Source: an uncultured Pseudomonadota bacterium (GTDB taxonomy: Bacteria; Pseudomonadota; Gammaproteobacteria; Burkholderiales; Methylophilaceae). From it: a stretch of 58,117 nucleotides of DNA. Positions 9,291 to 18,980 of this stretch are shown piece by piece. The stretch is taken from the NCBI GenBank assembly GCA_903846555.1, contig CAINBI010000135.1, positions 1 to 58,117 on the forward strand. The letters run 5' to 3'. Made by a program: the position numbers and the translations under genes. The first letter of the stretch is position 1. Every line of letters begins with the position of its first letter. The notes under the pieces were generated by a model that saw only the letters and a list, made by a program, of their open reading frames with translations, searched no databases and had not been told where the DNA came from.

Positions 9291-10832
9291 CTAGGTATTT
9301 GCAATACCAAAGTCTTCAGGGAAATGATTCATCGCACTCAATACTGGGTAAGGCGTCATACCACCCAATGCACACAAGGAACCATTCAACATCGTGTCGC
9401 TTAAATCGCGCACCAATTTAATGTTCTTAACCGTATCTTTACCAGCGATGATTTTATCAATCACCTCCACCCCGCGTGTAGCACCTATGCGGCAAGGCGT
9501 ACATTTTCCGCAGGACTCAATCGCACAAAATTCAAAAGCGTATCGTGCCATTTTAGCCATATCAACCGTATCGTCAAACGCTACAATGCCACCATGGCCC
9601 AACACCGCCCAAATCTTAGTAAACTCTTCGTAATCTAACGGCGTATCAAATTGGCTTTCTGGCAAAAATGCACCCAATGGCCCACCGACTTGCACCGCTC
9701 GAATTGGCTTACCTGTCGCCGAACCACCGCCATAATCATAAAGTAACTCACGCAAAGTAATGCCGAATGCCAACTCCACTAGCCCGCCATGCTTGAGATT
9801 ACCCGCCAACTGAATCGGCAAAGTACCGCGAGAGCGGCCCATGCCGTAATCAGCGTAATATTGCGCGCCCTTATCCAAAATAATAGGCACGGTGGCGAGT
9901 GAAATCACGTTATTCACTACGGTAGGTTTACCGAACAAACCTTCTATGGCTGGCAATGGTGGTTTAAAACGTACCACACCGCGCTTGCCTTCCAAGCTTT
10001 CTAATAAAGAGGTTTCCTCACCACACACATAAGCACCCGCTGCGCGGCGCACTTCTAAATTAAATGCTTTACCACTGGCTAACACATTGTCGCCCAAATA
10101 ACCCGCTTCTGTGGCTGAAGCTATTGCCGCATTGAGTGCTACTAAAGCATGTGGATATTCTGAGCGCAAATAGATATACCCTTGTGTGGCGCCAACGGCA
10201 ATGCCAGCAATGGTCATGCCTTCAATTAAGACAAACGGGTCATTTTCCATAATCATGCGATCTGAAAATGTCCCTGAATCGCCTTCATCTGCATTACACA
10301 CGATATATTTTTGCTTGGCTTCGCAAGCTAATACTGTTTTCCACTTAATGCCAGTCGGAAAAGCCGCACCTCCACGACCACGCAAACCAGAATCTGTGAC
10401 GGTTTTGACAATGTCAGCCGCAGATAATGCCAGTGCATTTTTCAGGCCCTTATAACCGTCATGCGCAATGTAATCCGTAAGTGAAATGGGGTCTGTGATA
10501 CCAACCCGCGCAAAAGTTAAACGCTGCTGTTTTTTTAGCCAATCCATCTCTTCAGTTAAACCCAAACTCAAGGCATGAGGCTTGGCATTTAAAAAGTCGG
10601 CATCCAATAATGAGGCAACGTCACTTACTTTCACTGGCCCATAAGCGACACGACCTTGCTCAGTCGCCACTTCTACCATCGTTTCCAGCCAATAAAGGCC
10701 GCGTGAGCCATTACGAATAATCTCGACATCTAAACCACGTTGCTTTGCTTCTAAGGCAATAGCAACCGCCACCTTCTCAGCGCCCATCGAAAGCGCGCTT
10801 GAATCGCGGGGAATATATACTTTAGTGGTCAT
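9291..10832 (-). CDS. fdsB: NAD-dependent formate dehydrogenase beta subunit (FMN, NAD-binding)
   Basis: Diaphorase subunit that takes electrons from FdsA/FdsG and reduces NAD+. About 513 residues. It is homologous to NuoF, with an N-terminal thioredoxin-like part, the FMN/NAD glycine-rich loop GLRGRGGAAFPTGIKW, and the C-terminal [4Fe-4S] motif ESCGKCTPCRIG. The start at 10832 lies immediately beyond the fdsG stop and yields MTTKVYIPRD; a GTG-type start at 10853 would overlap fdsG. It is separated from fdsA by 108 nt with no obvious promoter. Confidence 0.96.
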   Translation of the reverse strand: MTTKVYIPRDSSALSMGAEKVAVAIALEAKQRGLDVEIIRNGSRGLYWLETMVEVATEQGRVAYGPVKVSDVASLLDADFLNAKPHALSLGLTEEMDWLKKQQRLTFARVGITDPISLTDYIAHDGYKGLKNALALSAADIVKTVTDSGLRGRGGAAFPTGIKWKTVLACEAKQKYIVCNADEGDSGTFSDRMIMENDPFVLIEGMTIAGIAVGATQGYIYLRSEYPHALVALNAAIASATEAGYLGDNVLASGKAFNLEVRRAAGAYVCGEETSLLESLEGKRGVVRFKPPLPAIEGLFGKPTVVNNVISLATVPIILDKGAQYYADYGMGRSRGTLPIQLAGNLKHGGLVELAFGITLRELLYDYGGGSATGKPIRAVQVGGPLGAFLPESQFDTPLDYEEFTKIWAVLGHGGIVAFDDTVDMAKMARYAFEFCAIESCGKCTPCRIGATRGVEVIDKIIAGKDTVKNIKLVRDLSDTMLNGSLCALGGMTPYPVLSAMNHFPEDFGIANT

Positions 10833-10833
10833 T

Positions 10834-11295
10834 TTATGCCTTCGCCTCTGCAATTAATCCATCCAAATCTGCGGCGGACACACGTCCATAAACTTCATCA
10901 TCCAGCATAACTGCGGGGGATAGCGCACAATTACCTAGGCAATATACTGGCAACAATGTAATAGCTTCGTCAGTGGTGGTTTGGTGATAATCAACATTTA
11001 AACATTTTTTTGCATGCGCTTCTAAAGATTCAGAACCCATAGACTGACAAGATTCAGCGCGGCAGATTTGCAGAATATGGCGACCTGGCTTATGTGTGCG
11101 AAAATGGTGGTAAAAAGACACCACGCCATGCACCTCCGCCACTGACAAACTCAAGGCTTTTGCAATGTGTGTGTAAGAAGATTCTGGCACATAGCCAACA
11201 TTATCTTGAATAGCATGCAGTAATGGCAATAACGCGCCAGGCATGTTTTGATGCTGACTAATCAAGGCATCTATTTGTGTTTGTAAAGCTTGCAA
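10834..11295 (-). CDS. fdsG: NAD-dependent formate dehydrogenase gamma subunit
   Basis: NuoE-like thioredoxin-fold subunit with one [2Fe-2S] cluster, 153 residues. The four ligands are CRAESC and the later CLGNC. It is the first gene of the minus-strand fds operon. The start is a TTG preceded by a strong GGAGGAG, so the Shine-Dalgarno sequence decides the start here. It is divergent from moaA, with about 98 nt between them, an arrangement that would allow shared control of enzyme and cofactor genes. Confidence 0.95.
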   Translation of the reverse strand: MQALQTQIDALISQHQNMPGALLPLLHAIQDNVGYVPESSYTHIAKALSLSVAEVHGVVSFYHHFRTHKPGRHILQICRAESCQSMGSESLEAHAKKCLNVDYHQTTTDEAITLLPVYCLGNCALSPAVMLDDEVYGRVSAADLDGLIAEAKA

Positions 11296-11393
11296 ACTAA
11301 CTCCTCCAAATCTACTAATATTATATTGCTACACGTAATAGTATATTACACTGCTTGATTGTTTTTCCAATACGACAAATAGAGATTAAAAAA

Positions 11394-12419
11394 GTGCTTA
11401 ATTCATCTACAAACCTGCCAGCCAAACTGCCTATTAACTTAATAGATCAATTTGGCCGCACTGTTGATTACATCCGCCTCTCTATTACAGACCGCTGCGA
11501 CTTTCGCTGTGTATATTGCATGGCAGAAAAAATGACTTTTTTACCGCGTGAAGAAGTTTTGAGTCTCGAAGAATGTGTGCGACTGGTTAAAGTGTTCGTC
11601 TCATTAGGTGTTAGTAAAGTGCGCATTACAGGCGGCGAGCCATTAGTCCGTAAAAATGCATTATGGTTGCTTGAAGAGATTGGCAAGCTTGCCAGGCTTA
11701 ATGAGCTAGTGCTGACGACCAACGGCAGCCAATTAGAAAATCAAGCGCAAGATTTAAAAAATGCAGGCGTTAAACGCATCAACATCAGTGTAGATAGCTT
11801 AGATGCAGCACGCTTCAAAAAAATCACCCGCACTGGCGAGCTAGATAAAGTGTTGCGCGGTATACAAGCGGCAAAGCTTGTAGGCTTTGAAAACATTAAA
11901 TTAAACTCGGTGCTGATGCGCGGTGTTAATGATGACGAACTACTAACACTCGTCAATTTTGCCATTGCACAAGCCATTGATATTTCGTTTATTGAAGAAA
12001 TGCCCTTGGGTGATGTGAACCACACCAGAGAATCGACCTTTTGCAGCAATGTCGATACGCTTAAAATACTCCAAAGTGAGTTTCCGCTAGTTTCAAGCAC
12101 GGAGAGCACTGGCGGCCCAGCACGTTATTGGCGGGTGGCAAACACTGATACTAAAATCGGCTTTATTTCACCGCATAGTCACAATTTTTGTGAAAGTTGT
12201 AACCGGGTGCGCATTAGCTGTAAAGGCGAATTATATTTGTGTCTAGGCCAAGAAGATAAAGTCGATTTAATGCCGCTGTTAAGAAACAATCCTGAGAATG
12301 ACCAACCACTGATTGATGCAATATTAGGCAGCATGGCGACCAAACCCAAAGGGCATGATTTTGATTTAAAACGTGCCGAACCAGCGGTGATTCGGTTTAT
12401 GTCGCATACCGGTGGCTAG
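11394..12419 (+). CDS. moaA: GTP 3',8-cyclase MoaA (molybdenum cofactor biosynthesis)
   Basis: Radical-SAM enzyme that starts molybdopterin synthesis by rearranging GTP to 3',8-cyclo-GTP. The N-terminal cluster motif is CDFRCVYC (Cys35, 39, 42 from the GTG at 11394); the C-terminal second [4Fe-4S] site is CESCNRVRISC; the chain ends with the functionally required Gly-Gly. The GTG at 11394 has AGAG about ten bases upstream and gives 341 residues. A TTG 39 nt earlier is less likely. Together with mobA, mobB and moeA downstream it supplies cofactor for the divergent formate dehydrogenase. Confidence 0.95.
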   Translation: MLNSSTNLPAKLPINLIDQFGRTVDYIRLSITDRCDFRCVYCMAEKMTFLPREEVLSLEECVRLVKVFVSLGVSKVRITGGEPLVRKNALWLLEEIGKLARLNELVLTTNGSQLENQAQDLKNAGVKRINISVDSLDAARFKKITRTGELDKVLRGIQAAKLVGFENIKLNSVLMRGVNDDELLTLVNFAIAQAIDISFIEEMPLGDVNHTRESTFCSNVDTLKILQSEFPLVSSTESTGGPARYWRVANTDTKIGFISPHSHNFCESCNRVRISCKGELYLCLGQEDKVDLMPLLRNNPENDQPLIDAILGSMATKPKGHDFDLKRAEPAVIRFMSHTGG

Positions 12420-12439
12420 CCACTTTTGTTGAATTAAAG

Positions 12440-13024
12440 ATGGCAATTTCAAGCATTATTCTTGCCGGCGGGCGCGCTACTCGTATGGGTGGCGTAGATA
12501 AAGGCCTAGTCGCATTTCAACAAAAACCACTAATTCTGCATGTCATTGAACGCTTAAAACCACAAGTCGATGAAATCATCATTAACGCCAACCGTGAAAT
12601 TAGCCAATATCAAACGTTAAATTACCCCGTGCGGCAAGATGAAACTGCTGATTTTTCGGGGCCGTTGGCGGGCATTAACTTAGGCTTAAAATACGCCAAG
12701 TATGATTATTTGCTCGCGGTGCCATGCGACTCGCCGCTAATACCGCTAAATTTAGCATCCCGTTTAATGGCAGCGTTAATTAAAAATGACGCTGACATTG
12801 CCGTTGCCACTTGCAACGGTGAGTCACAGCCAGTATTTTGTTTATGTAAAAAAACTGTGGCTAAAAGCTTGGTCGATTATTTAAACAACGGCGGACGTAA
12901 AGTGAGCGCTTGGCAGAAGTGTCAAAAGTATATTGAAGTGGATTTTAGTGACTGTAGCGAGGCCTTTGTTAACTTGAACACCCTTGCAGATTTGGCTGTT
13001 TTAGAAGCAAAAGTGTTACCTTAA
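12440..13024 (+). CDS. mobA: Molybdenum cofactor guanylyltransferase MobA
   Basis: Transfers GMP from GTP to Mo-molybdopterin to make the guanine dinucleotide form used by formate dehydrogenase. 194 residues, normal for the family. The nucleotide-binding signature LAGGRATRMGGVDKGL lies at residues 8-23, and the acidic metal site in VPCDSPLIP. It starts 20 nt after moaA and is probably co-transcribed with it. A hairpin of the dispersed family described in this window follows 22 nt after the stop. Confidence 0.95.
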   Translation: MAISSIILAGGRATRMGGVDKGLVAFQQKPLILHVIERLKPQVDEIIINANREISQYQTLNYPVRQDETADFSGPLAGINLGLKYAKYDYLLAVPCDSPLIPLNLASRLMAALIKNDADIAVATCNGESQPVFCLCKKTVAKSLVDYLNNGGRKVSAWQKCQKYIEVDFSDCSEAFVNLNTLADLAVLEAKVLP

Positions 13025-13046
13025 ATTAAGCCCACATCAGCAATAG

Positions 13047-13105
13047 CATCAAAACAGATGCTCTGGGAAGCCCGTCCCTATTGCCTCGCAGGGCATCTAT
13101 TTTTA
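13047..13105. repeat. Dispersed hairpin repeat, copy A (3' of mobA)
   Basis: AGATGCTCTG pairs with CAGGGCATCT (one G-U pair) around the core AAGCCCGTCCCTATTGCC. The left 45 nt nearly match copy C (50923-51006), and the core matches copy B (41073-41127). A run of Ts follows on the plus strand, so it can also act as the mobA terminator. Confidence 0.8.
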
Positions 13106-13480
13106 ACGTTTTTTACTTGATATTCAACTCTTTTTGAAGGGTCTTCGTAAAGTTTTGTGCATTTAAAGCTTGAAGAAGATTTTAGTTAAATTTAAAATCT
13201 ATTGATTTACTGTCTTTATGAGGTAACTTACTTTACTGGATTGCTGAGTTTCAGCTTCCTATAGCAGTCGCTCATGTGCGACATTTTCGGGCAATAGCCG
13301 TCTGTTATCAATTTTCTTTATCTGGCAATGGGGGCGAAATTTAACTGCCGAGACTCTTGCACCCCCCACTTAAGCTAAATTAACTGCCAGATGCTGTAAA
13401 AAAATAGGTGGAAATGGGCGGCCATTACTGGCAAGATAAAGAGTCTAAAGACCCAATCGACATTCGCCTTAAAAAAACAT
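13106..13480. other. Gene-free stretch between mobA and the SNF2 gene
   Basis: No recognised gene. A GTCGC/GCGAC hairpin sits near 13266. A 32-codon open frame starts at 13413 and overlaps the next gene out of frame, but it resembles nothing known and has no clear ribosome-binding site. The sequence around 13240-13310 looks like a degenerate intergenic repeat; this is an impression only. Confidence 0.4.
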
Positions 13481-16400
13481 ATGACACTCACCAAAAATTA
13501 CACCCGTGCTGACATTACTCGCTGGCTTGGTAACCGTGAAGCGCAAAAAGGCATAGCTTATCTGAATGCAGTGAGTCACTTAGAAATACTGTCAGAGACT
13601 ATTCTTGCGCAAGTCAAGGGGACGTCGTCTCAACCTTATCAGGTTGATGTCGCTTTTTTTAAAGATAAACAAGGTGGGGTGGAGATTGAGGCAAACTGCA
13701 CCTGTCCCGTTGGTTATGAATGTAAGCATACGGCGGCAGTTTTGCTAAATGCCCTTGAAAAATCCCAAGTAAATGCTGGCTTGCTTTACGCGCAAAAAGC
13801 GCTTATACCTAAGATCAATCCCGCTGTTTTACAATGGCTAGAAAGTTATAAACGCACGGCCTCTAGCGGGGCTAAAAAGAAAACATTAAGCGCCTCGACT
13901 AAACGCACGGAGCAATTATTTTACCTACTCAAACAAAACCACTATGACAACGAATATGGTATCTACCTATTAAAAGGTCGCGCAGATGCTGACGGCAGAC
14001 CACACCACAGCGCACAAGGTTGGAGCAATGTTGAACGCGCAATCATACAGCCACCTAAATTTGTCGATGAAGAAGATATTGTCATTCTGCGCTCGCTTTG
14101 GGCGACGCGTAATAAATATAACTACTCTGAGATTTACCCCCTCAAAGGGCGTTTGGGTGAAGATGCGCTGAAACAAATGCTGGCGACAGGCAAGTTATTT
14201 TTTGCCACAAAACTAGAAAATAAATACGAATATGTGACTTCTTACCCCCTAACGCTAGGCGCAGAGCGCACTGGCTGGCTGGAATGGCAACCCAGTATTG
14301 ATGACACTATTGCACCAAAATTGCTATCCAACCCTGCCGCAACCACCATACTTACGCTAGATACCAGTTGGTATGTTGATGCAAAAACCGAGCAAGTGGG
14401 GCCGCTGAACATCCCCTTTACGGCAGAAGATTTGACTCAGCTTAAAACTTTACCGCCATTACATGCGGTAGATGTGGCGGTTGTAGCGAATGTGCTACGT
14501 GAGTTTGCCCCCAACTTACCCTTGCCAGATAATGTGACGAGCTTACGCACGATTACATCGGCGCCTATCCCCACACTCACCTTGGCGACCTCTGCCCGCA
14601 CTTGGTTATCCAAGTTTCGTGGCTACCCTTATGGCAATATTGAAATTGACTATGCAGAGGTTACCTTTGCTTATGATGAATTTAGTTTTTCAGCAGGCAG
14701 CCTAAAAGAATTTGTCACCACGCCAGAGGGCGAAACGGTGCAAATTAAACGACAAGTTAAAGTCGAAGCCGATTACCTTAAATCGCTAGCATTATTTGAC
14801 TTGCAGAAAATATCGCCGCACCTGCTTTATAACCAACCACACGCCAATAGGTGGTACACCCTGCATGACGAACTCGCATGGGCTGAATTCATGCAAAGCG
14901 CCCTCCCCAATTTACGTGAAAGAGGCTGGAATATTGTTATTCCGCCCAATTTCCGTCATTTAGTATTGGAAATCAGCACCTGGGATGCAGACATCAACGA
15001 GGATGCAAACGGCTGGTTTAGCCTAGATATGGGCATTATCGTCGACGGCAATCGCCTAGCACTCGCTCCCTTGCTTTATGAGCTGTTTCAACGCGAACCG
15101 CGCTGGCTGGATGTTAAACAACTGCAACAAATAGACGATGCTGAAAAAATCACGCTGTTATTGCCCGATGGCTCGCGAATATTAGCCCCTGCTAATCGGC
15201 TTAAAATGCTGGCGCTCACGCTAATTGATTTATTTGATCGCCGCCCCGATGGCGTATTGCGTTTTTCTAAACTGGATGCGCCACGGTTGGCAGAGCTATC
15301 CAACATGGAGCGTTGGCAATTTAAAGGCGCAGAGGCTGTGCGCCAGCTTGCGAATAAACTTCGGCGTCAAACGGGAATAACGGCCATCGCGCCACCCCTA
15401 GGGCTGACCTTGCAACTACGCCCGTATCAACTTGAAGGTGTGGCTTGGTTGCAATATCTGCGCGAGCAAGATCTCGCAGGCATACTCGCAGACGACATGG
15501 GGCTAGGGAAAACCGCGCAAGCTTTAGCGCACATTTTGCTGGAAAAAGAAGCGGGGCGTATGGATAAACCCGCACTTATTGTCATGCCCACGTCACTCAT
15601 ATTTAACTGGAAGCATGAAGCCGCACGCTTTGCCCCCGACATCAAGGTGTTATCGCTACACGGCAAAGACCGCGCCGAAAGGTTTTCACAAATACTTGAG
15701 TACGATGTAGTACTCACCACTTACCCGCTATTGTGGCGCGATGAAGAAACCATCGCCGCTCACGAATATCATTTGCTCATTTTAGATGAAGCGCAGGTGG
15801 TTAAAAATGCTGCCAGTAAATCAGCCCAAACCGTGCGAAAACTAAACGCGCGCCACCGTCTGTGCTTAACAGGTACGCCGCTAGAAAACCATTTGGGAGA
15901 ATTATGGGCGCAATTTGATTTTCTGCTTCCCGGATTTTTAGGTGATAGCAAAAGCTTCAGCAAAACTTGGCGCACACCCATAGAAAAACATGGCGATGCC
16001 CTACGCCGCAATTTGCTGGCACGGCGCATCAAGCCCTTTATTTTGCGCAGACGCAAAGAAGATGTGGCAAAAGAACTGCCACCCAAAACAATTATCGTGC
16101 GTAGTGTGGAACTAGAAGGCGGTCAGCGCGACCTGTACGAAGCAGTACGTAGTGCCATGAATACCCGCGTGCGCGAAGAAATCGCCAGCAAAGGCTTTGC
16201 CCGCAGTCATATTATCATTCTCGATGCTTTGCTTAAACTGCGCCAAGTGTGTTGCGACCCGCGCCTTCTTAAAAATGACGCGGCAAAACGGGTCAAAGAA
16301 CACGCCAAGCTAGATATGCTCATGGAAATGCTGCCTGAATTAGTGGATGAAGGTCGGCGCATACTGGTTTTTTCACAATTCACCTCAATGCTAAGCTTAA

Positions 16401-16828
16401 TAGAGGCTGAATTGAACCAGTTGAAACTAGGCTATGTGCTACTCACAGGCGATACTCAAGATCGAGAAAGTGTCGTAGGTCGCTTTCAAGCAGGCGAAGT
16501 GCCTATTTTTCTGATTAGCTTAAAAGCTGGTGGCGTAGGCTTAAACCTTACCGCCGCCGATACGGTGATTCATTACGACCCGTGGTGGAACCCCGCCGCA
16601 GAAAACCAAGCCACAGACCGCGTGCACAGAATTGGGCAAAAAAACAATGTATTCGTCTATAAATTAGTCGTTGCGGGCAGCATAGAAGAAAAAATACTCG
16701 CCTTACAAGAGAAAAAAGCCGATCTTGCCGCTAGTGTGCTTTCTGAAGATTCTAATGGCTTAGCTAAATTTGGGTCAGATGACTTAGCAGCACTGCTTGA
16801 GCCGCTACCATTGGCAGGAAAAGCATAA
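13481..16828 (+). CDS. SWIM zinc-finger SNF2-family helicase
   Basis: Large protein of 1115 residues. An N-terminal SWIM zinc finger (Cys73, Cys75, Cys81, His83) is followed by a long middle region of unknown fold, then a Swi2/Snf2 ATPase: Walker A DDMGLGKT near residue 672, box II DEAQ near 768, and a C-terminal helicase lobe ending in DPWWNPAAENQATDRVHRIG. This SWIM-SNF2 architecture is widespread in bacteria, and the cellular role is not settled; DNA translocation or remodelling is expected. It sits oddly inside a molybdenum cofactor cluster. Its stop overlaps the mobB start by one base, so translation is probably coupled. Confidence 0.88.
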   Translation: MTLTKNYTRADITRWLGNREAQKGIAYLNAVSHLEILSETILAQVKGTSSQPYQVDVAFFKDKQGGVEIEANCTCPVGYECKHTAAVLLNALEKSQVNAGLLYAQKALIPKINPAVLQWLESYKRTASSGAKKKTLSASTKRTEQLFYLLKQNHYDNEYGIYLLKGRADADGRPHHSAQGWSNVERAIIQPPKFVDEEDIVILRSLWATRNKYNYSEIYPLKGRLGEDALKQMLATGKLFFATKLENKYEYVTSYPLTLGAERTGWLEWQPSIDDTIAPKLLSNPAATTILTLDTSWYVDAKTEQVGPLNIPFTAEDLTQLKTLPPLHAVDVAVVANVLREFAPNLPLPDNVTSLRTITSAPIPTLTLATSARTWLSKFRGYPYGNIEIDYAEVTFAYDEFSFSAGSLKEFVTTPEGETVQIKRQVKVEADYLKSLALFDLQKISPHLLYNQPHANRWYTLHDELAWAEFMQSALPNLRERGWNIVIPPNFRHLVLEISTWDADINEDANGWFSLDMGIIVDGNRLALAPLLYELFQREPRWLDVKQLQQIDDAEKITLLLPDGSRILAPANRLKMLALTLIDLFDRRPDGVLRFSKLDAPRLAELSNMERWQFKGAEAVRQLANKLRRQTGITAIAPPLGLTLQLRPYQLEGVAWLQYLREQDLAGILADDMGLGKTAQALAHILLEKEAGRMDKPALIVMPTSLIFNWKHEAARFAPDIKVLSLHGKDRAERFSQILEYDVVLTTYPLLWRDEETIAAHEYHLLILDEAQVVKNAASKSAQTVRKLNARHRLCLTGTPLENHLGELWAQFDFLLPGFLGDSKSFSKTWRTPIEKHGDALRRNLLARRIKPFILRRRKEDVAKELPPKTIIVRSVELEGGQRDLYEAVRSAMNTRVREEIASKGFARSHIIILDALLKLRQVCCDPRLLKNDAAKRVKEHAKLDMLMEMLPELVDEGRRILVFSQFTSMLSLIEAELNQLKLGYVLLTGDTQDRESVVGRFQAGEVPIFLISLKAGGVGLNLTAADTVIHYDPWWNPAAENQATDRVHRIGQKNNVFVYKLVVAGSIEEKILALQEKKADLAASVLSEDSNGLAKFGSDDLAALLEPLPLAGKA

Positions 16829-17412
16829 TGCAAAACCATCCGACCAAGCCATTAACAAGCGACCTGCTAACACAAGGCGATTTACTAATAAAAAGTCAGT
16901 TACCCATTTTAGGCATTTGCGCGGCAGGCAGCAATGTTGGCAAAACCACTTTGGTGACACTACTGATTCCTGAGCTTAAGTCACGCAACATCAGCGTTTC
17001 GGTGATTAAACACGCGCATCATAAATTTGACATTGATCATCCTGGTAAAGATAGTTATAAAATCCGCGAGGCTGGGGCAGTACAAACGCTCATTGCCTCA
17101 AGCAAGCGCTGGGCTTTAATGACAGAGCTGGAAGATGCCGATAATGAGGCTAATTTAGCGGTGTTGATTCAACAAATCAATCCAGAATATGCAGACTTAA
17201 TTTTGGTTGAAGGCTTTAAATCTGCTGCTATCCGTAAAATTGAAGTGGTTAGACCGAGTTTAAATACGCCACTTTTAGCTAGCCTAGACCCCAACATTAT
17301 CGCGCTTGCCAGCGATGCGCCACTGACCCAACACCTCAACATTCCCGTGTTAGACTTAAACAACATCAGCCAAATTGCCGATTTTATTATGCAAGAAATG
17401 ATTAAAAAATGA
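16828..17412 (+). CDS. mobB: Molybdopterin-guanine dinucleotide biosynthesis adapter MobB
   Basis: P-loop GTPase that assists MobA in forming the MGD cofactor. 194 residues; the Walker A motif GSNVGKTTL begins near residue 34, after an N-terminal extension of some 25 residues that typical MobB proteins lack. The conserved VIKHAHH and LILVEGFK segments are present. The ATG overlaps the helicase stop (TAATG), and the end overlaps moeA by 4 bp, so helicase, mobB and moeA look like one translationally coupled unit. Confidence 0.93.
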   Translation: MQNHPTKPLTSDLLTQGDLLIKSQLPILGICAAGSNVGKTTLVTLLIPELKSRNISVSVIKHAHHKFDIDHPGKDSYKIREAGAVQTLIASSKRWALMTELEDADNEANLAVLIQQINPEYADLILVEGFKSAAIRKIEVVRPSLNTPLLASLDPNIIALASDAPLTQHLNIPVLDLNNISQIADFIMQEMIKK

Positions 17413-18707
17413 CCCAAGCCATCACCATCTCTCAAATTATTTTAGATCCTAGCTGCATGGATGATTACGATCCAAACGCCATGTCGGTGCTAAAAGCGCG
17501 GCAATTTATTAAACAATATCTAACTCCAGTGCAGCAAACTGAAAGCATCGCACTGCGCACAAGCTTAGGCCGAATATTGTCAGCAGACATACTGTCGCCA
17601 GCCAATGTGCCGAATTATGATAATTCAGCGATGGATGGATATGCTTTTAATGCGGACGATGTTGCCGCTGACACGGCGACTAAGCTAAAAGTAATCGGCA
17701 CGGTGTATGCTGGAAAATCATTCGATAGCGCACTTAAAAGCGGCGAATGTGTACGCATTATGACAGGCGGCATGATGCCGATAAGCGCAAACACGGTGGC
17801 GATGCAAGAGCGCGTTATGGTTGAAGGCGACCACATCATATTGACCGAAGCCCCCAAACGCGGCATGAACGTGCGATACGCAGGTGAGGATTTACAGCAA
17901 GGTCAGCGCGTATTAGCCGCTGGGCATTTGATGCGCGCCGCTGATTTGGGCCTCATTGCATCGCTGGGCATCGCAGAGGTGCTAGTGTGCCGAAAATTGA
18001 AAGTAGCCTTTTTTTCTACTGGCGATGAGTTGGCTGGCGTGGGTGATGTGCTGAAAACAGGGCAAGTATACGATAGCAACCGCTATACGCTGTACGGCAT
18101 GTTAAGCCGAATGGGCGTTGAAATAATAGACATGGGCGCAATTGCCGATGCCCCTGCTTTACTTGAAAGCACCCTGCTAGCCGCCGCCAGCCAAGCTGAC
18201 GTAGTGATTACCAGCGGCGGTGTGTCGGTGGGTGAAGCCGATTATATGAAGCTATTATTAGCCAAACATGGCCAAGTGATGTTCTGGAAAATCGCCATGA
18301 AACCAGGTCGACCATTGGCTTACGGCAAAATTCAAACTGGCGATAACAAAGCAGCACATTACTTTGGCTTGCCGGGCAACCCAGTTGCGGTAATGGTGAC
18401 ATTTTATCAATTTGTACGAGAAGCGCTTTTAGTGTTAATGGGGCAAGCTAATCCACCGCCATTACCGATGTTTAAGGTTGAATGTACCGAAAAAATTAAG
18501 AAAATGACTGGTCGCACCGAATTCCAGCGCGGTGTATTGTTTGCAGATAGTGACGGCACCTGGAAAGTAAAGCCGACTGGCTCGCAAGGGTCAGCGATTT
18601 TAAGCTCCATGTCACTGGCTAATTGCTTTATTGTGCTAGATGAATCAGTTGGCAATCTTGATGCGGGTAGCTTGGTTACCATACAATTGCTGGATGGAAT
18701 AGTCTAA
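17409..18707 (+). CDS. moeA: Molybdopterin molybdenumtransferase MoeA
   Basis: Inserts molybdate into adenylylated molybdopterin. 432 residues, slightly longer than usual because of a 25-residue N-terminal tail. Seen motifs: NVPNYDNSAMDGYAF, the FFSTGDEL segment, ITSGGVSVGEADY (molybdopterin-binding MoCF domain) and YFGLPGNPVAVMVTF. ATGA overlap with mobB. Its stop codon TAA is the first three bases of the direct repeat flanking a MITE-like element, so the element inserted exactly at the gene's end. Confidence 0.96.
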   Translation: MTQAITISQIILDPSCMDDYDPNAMSVLKARQFIKQYLTPVQQTESIALRTSLGRILSADILSPANVPNYDNSAMDGYAFNADDVAADTATKLKVIGTVYAGKSFDSALKSGECVRIMTGGMMPISANTVAMQERVMVEGDHIILTEAPKRGMNVRYAGEDLQQGQRVLAAGHLMRAADLGLIASLGIAEVLVCRKLKVAFFSTGDELAGVGDVLKTGQVYDSNRYTLYGMLSRMGVEIIDMGAIADAPALLESTLLAAASQADVVITSGGVSVGEADYMKLLLAKHGQVMFWKIAMKPGRPLAYGKIQTGDNKAAHYFGLPGNPVAVMVTFYQFVREALLVLMGQANPPPLPMFKVECTEKIKKMTGRTEFQRGVLFADSDGTWKVKPTGSQGSAILSSMSLANCFIVLDESVGNLDAGSLVTIQLLDGIV

Positions 18708-18708
18708 A

Positions 18709-18849
18709 GGACACCTCTATTAATTAAATTTTCGTCGCTACACCACGTTGCTCATAAAAAATTATTCCTTACATATCAACCATATGCTGCGTCTTAATTT
18801 TTTAATCGCGCCTTGTTTAGCTTAGAAACTTGAATTAATAGAGGTGCCC
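18709..18849. mobile_element. 141-bp MITE-like element at the 3' end of moeA
   Basis: Terminal inverted repeats: the left end reads GGACACCTCTATTAATTAAA and the right end, on the opposite strand, GGGCACCTCTATTAATTCAA; weaker pairing continues inward for about 15 more bases. Both ends are flanked by TAAA (18705-18708 and 18850-18853), consistent with a 4-bp target duplication. No coding capacity, so any movement would depend on a transposase elsewhere. The source IS family is not identified. Confidence 0.75.
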
Positions 18850-18980
18850 TAAATGCTGGCTGAATATTTTACCTAAATCCGACCAATTGCAATTGGCTTT
18901 CTAATATCAGCTGTGCTTGTTGTATAATTTTCAGTTGCTCAAATATCTCAATCAAACCCCTCTCACCAAACTAGGCTGTT

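Noticed and set aside
13413-13511. 32-codon frame starting MGGHYWQDKE before the SNF2 gene
   Set aside because: No clear ribosome-binding site, no recognised family, and it overlaps the next gene out of frame. Kept only as a note.
18925-18931. TATAAT-like box upstream of tonB
   Set aside because: No acceptable -35 hexamer at the right distance, so not called as a promoter.
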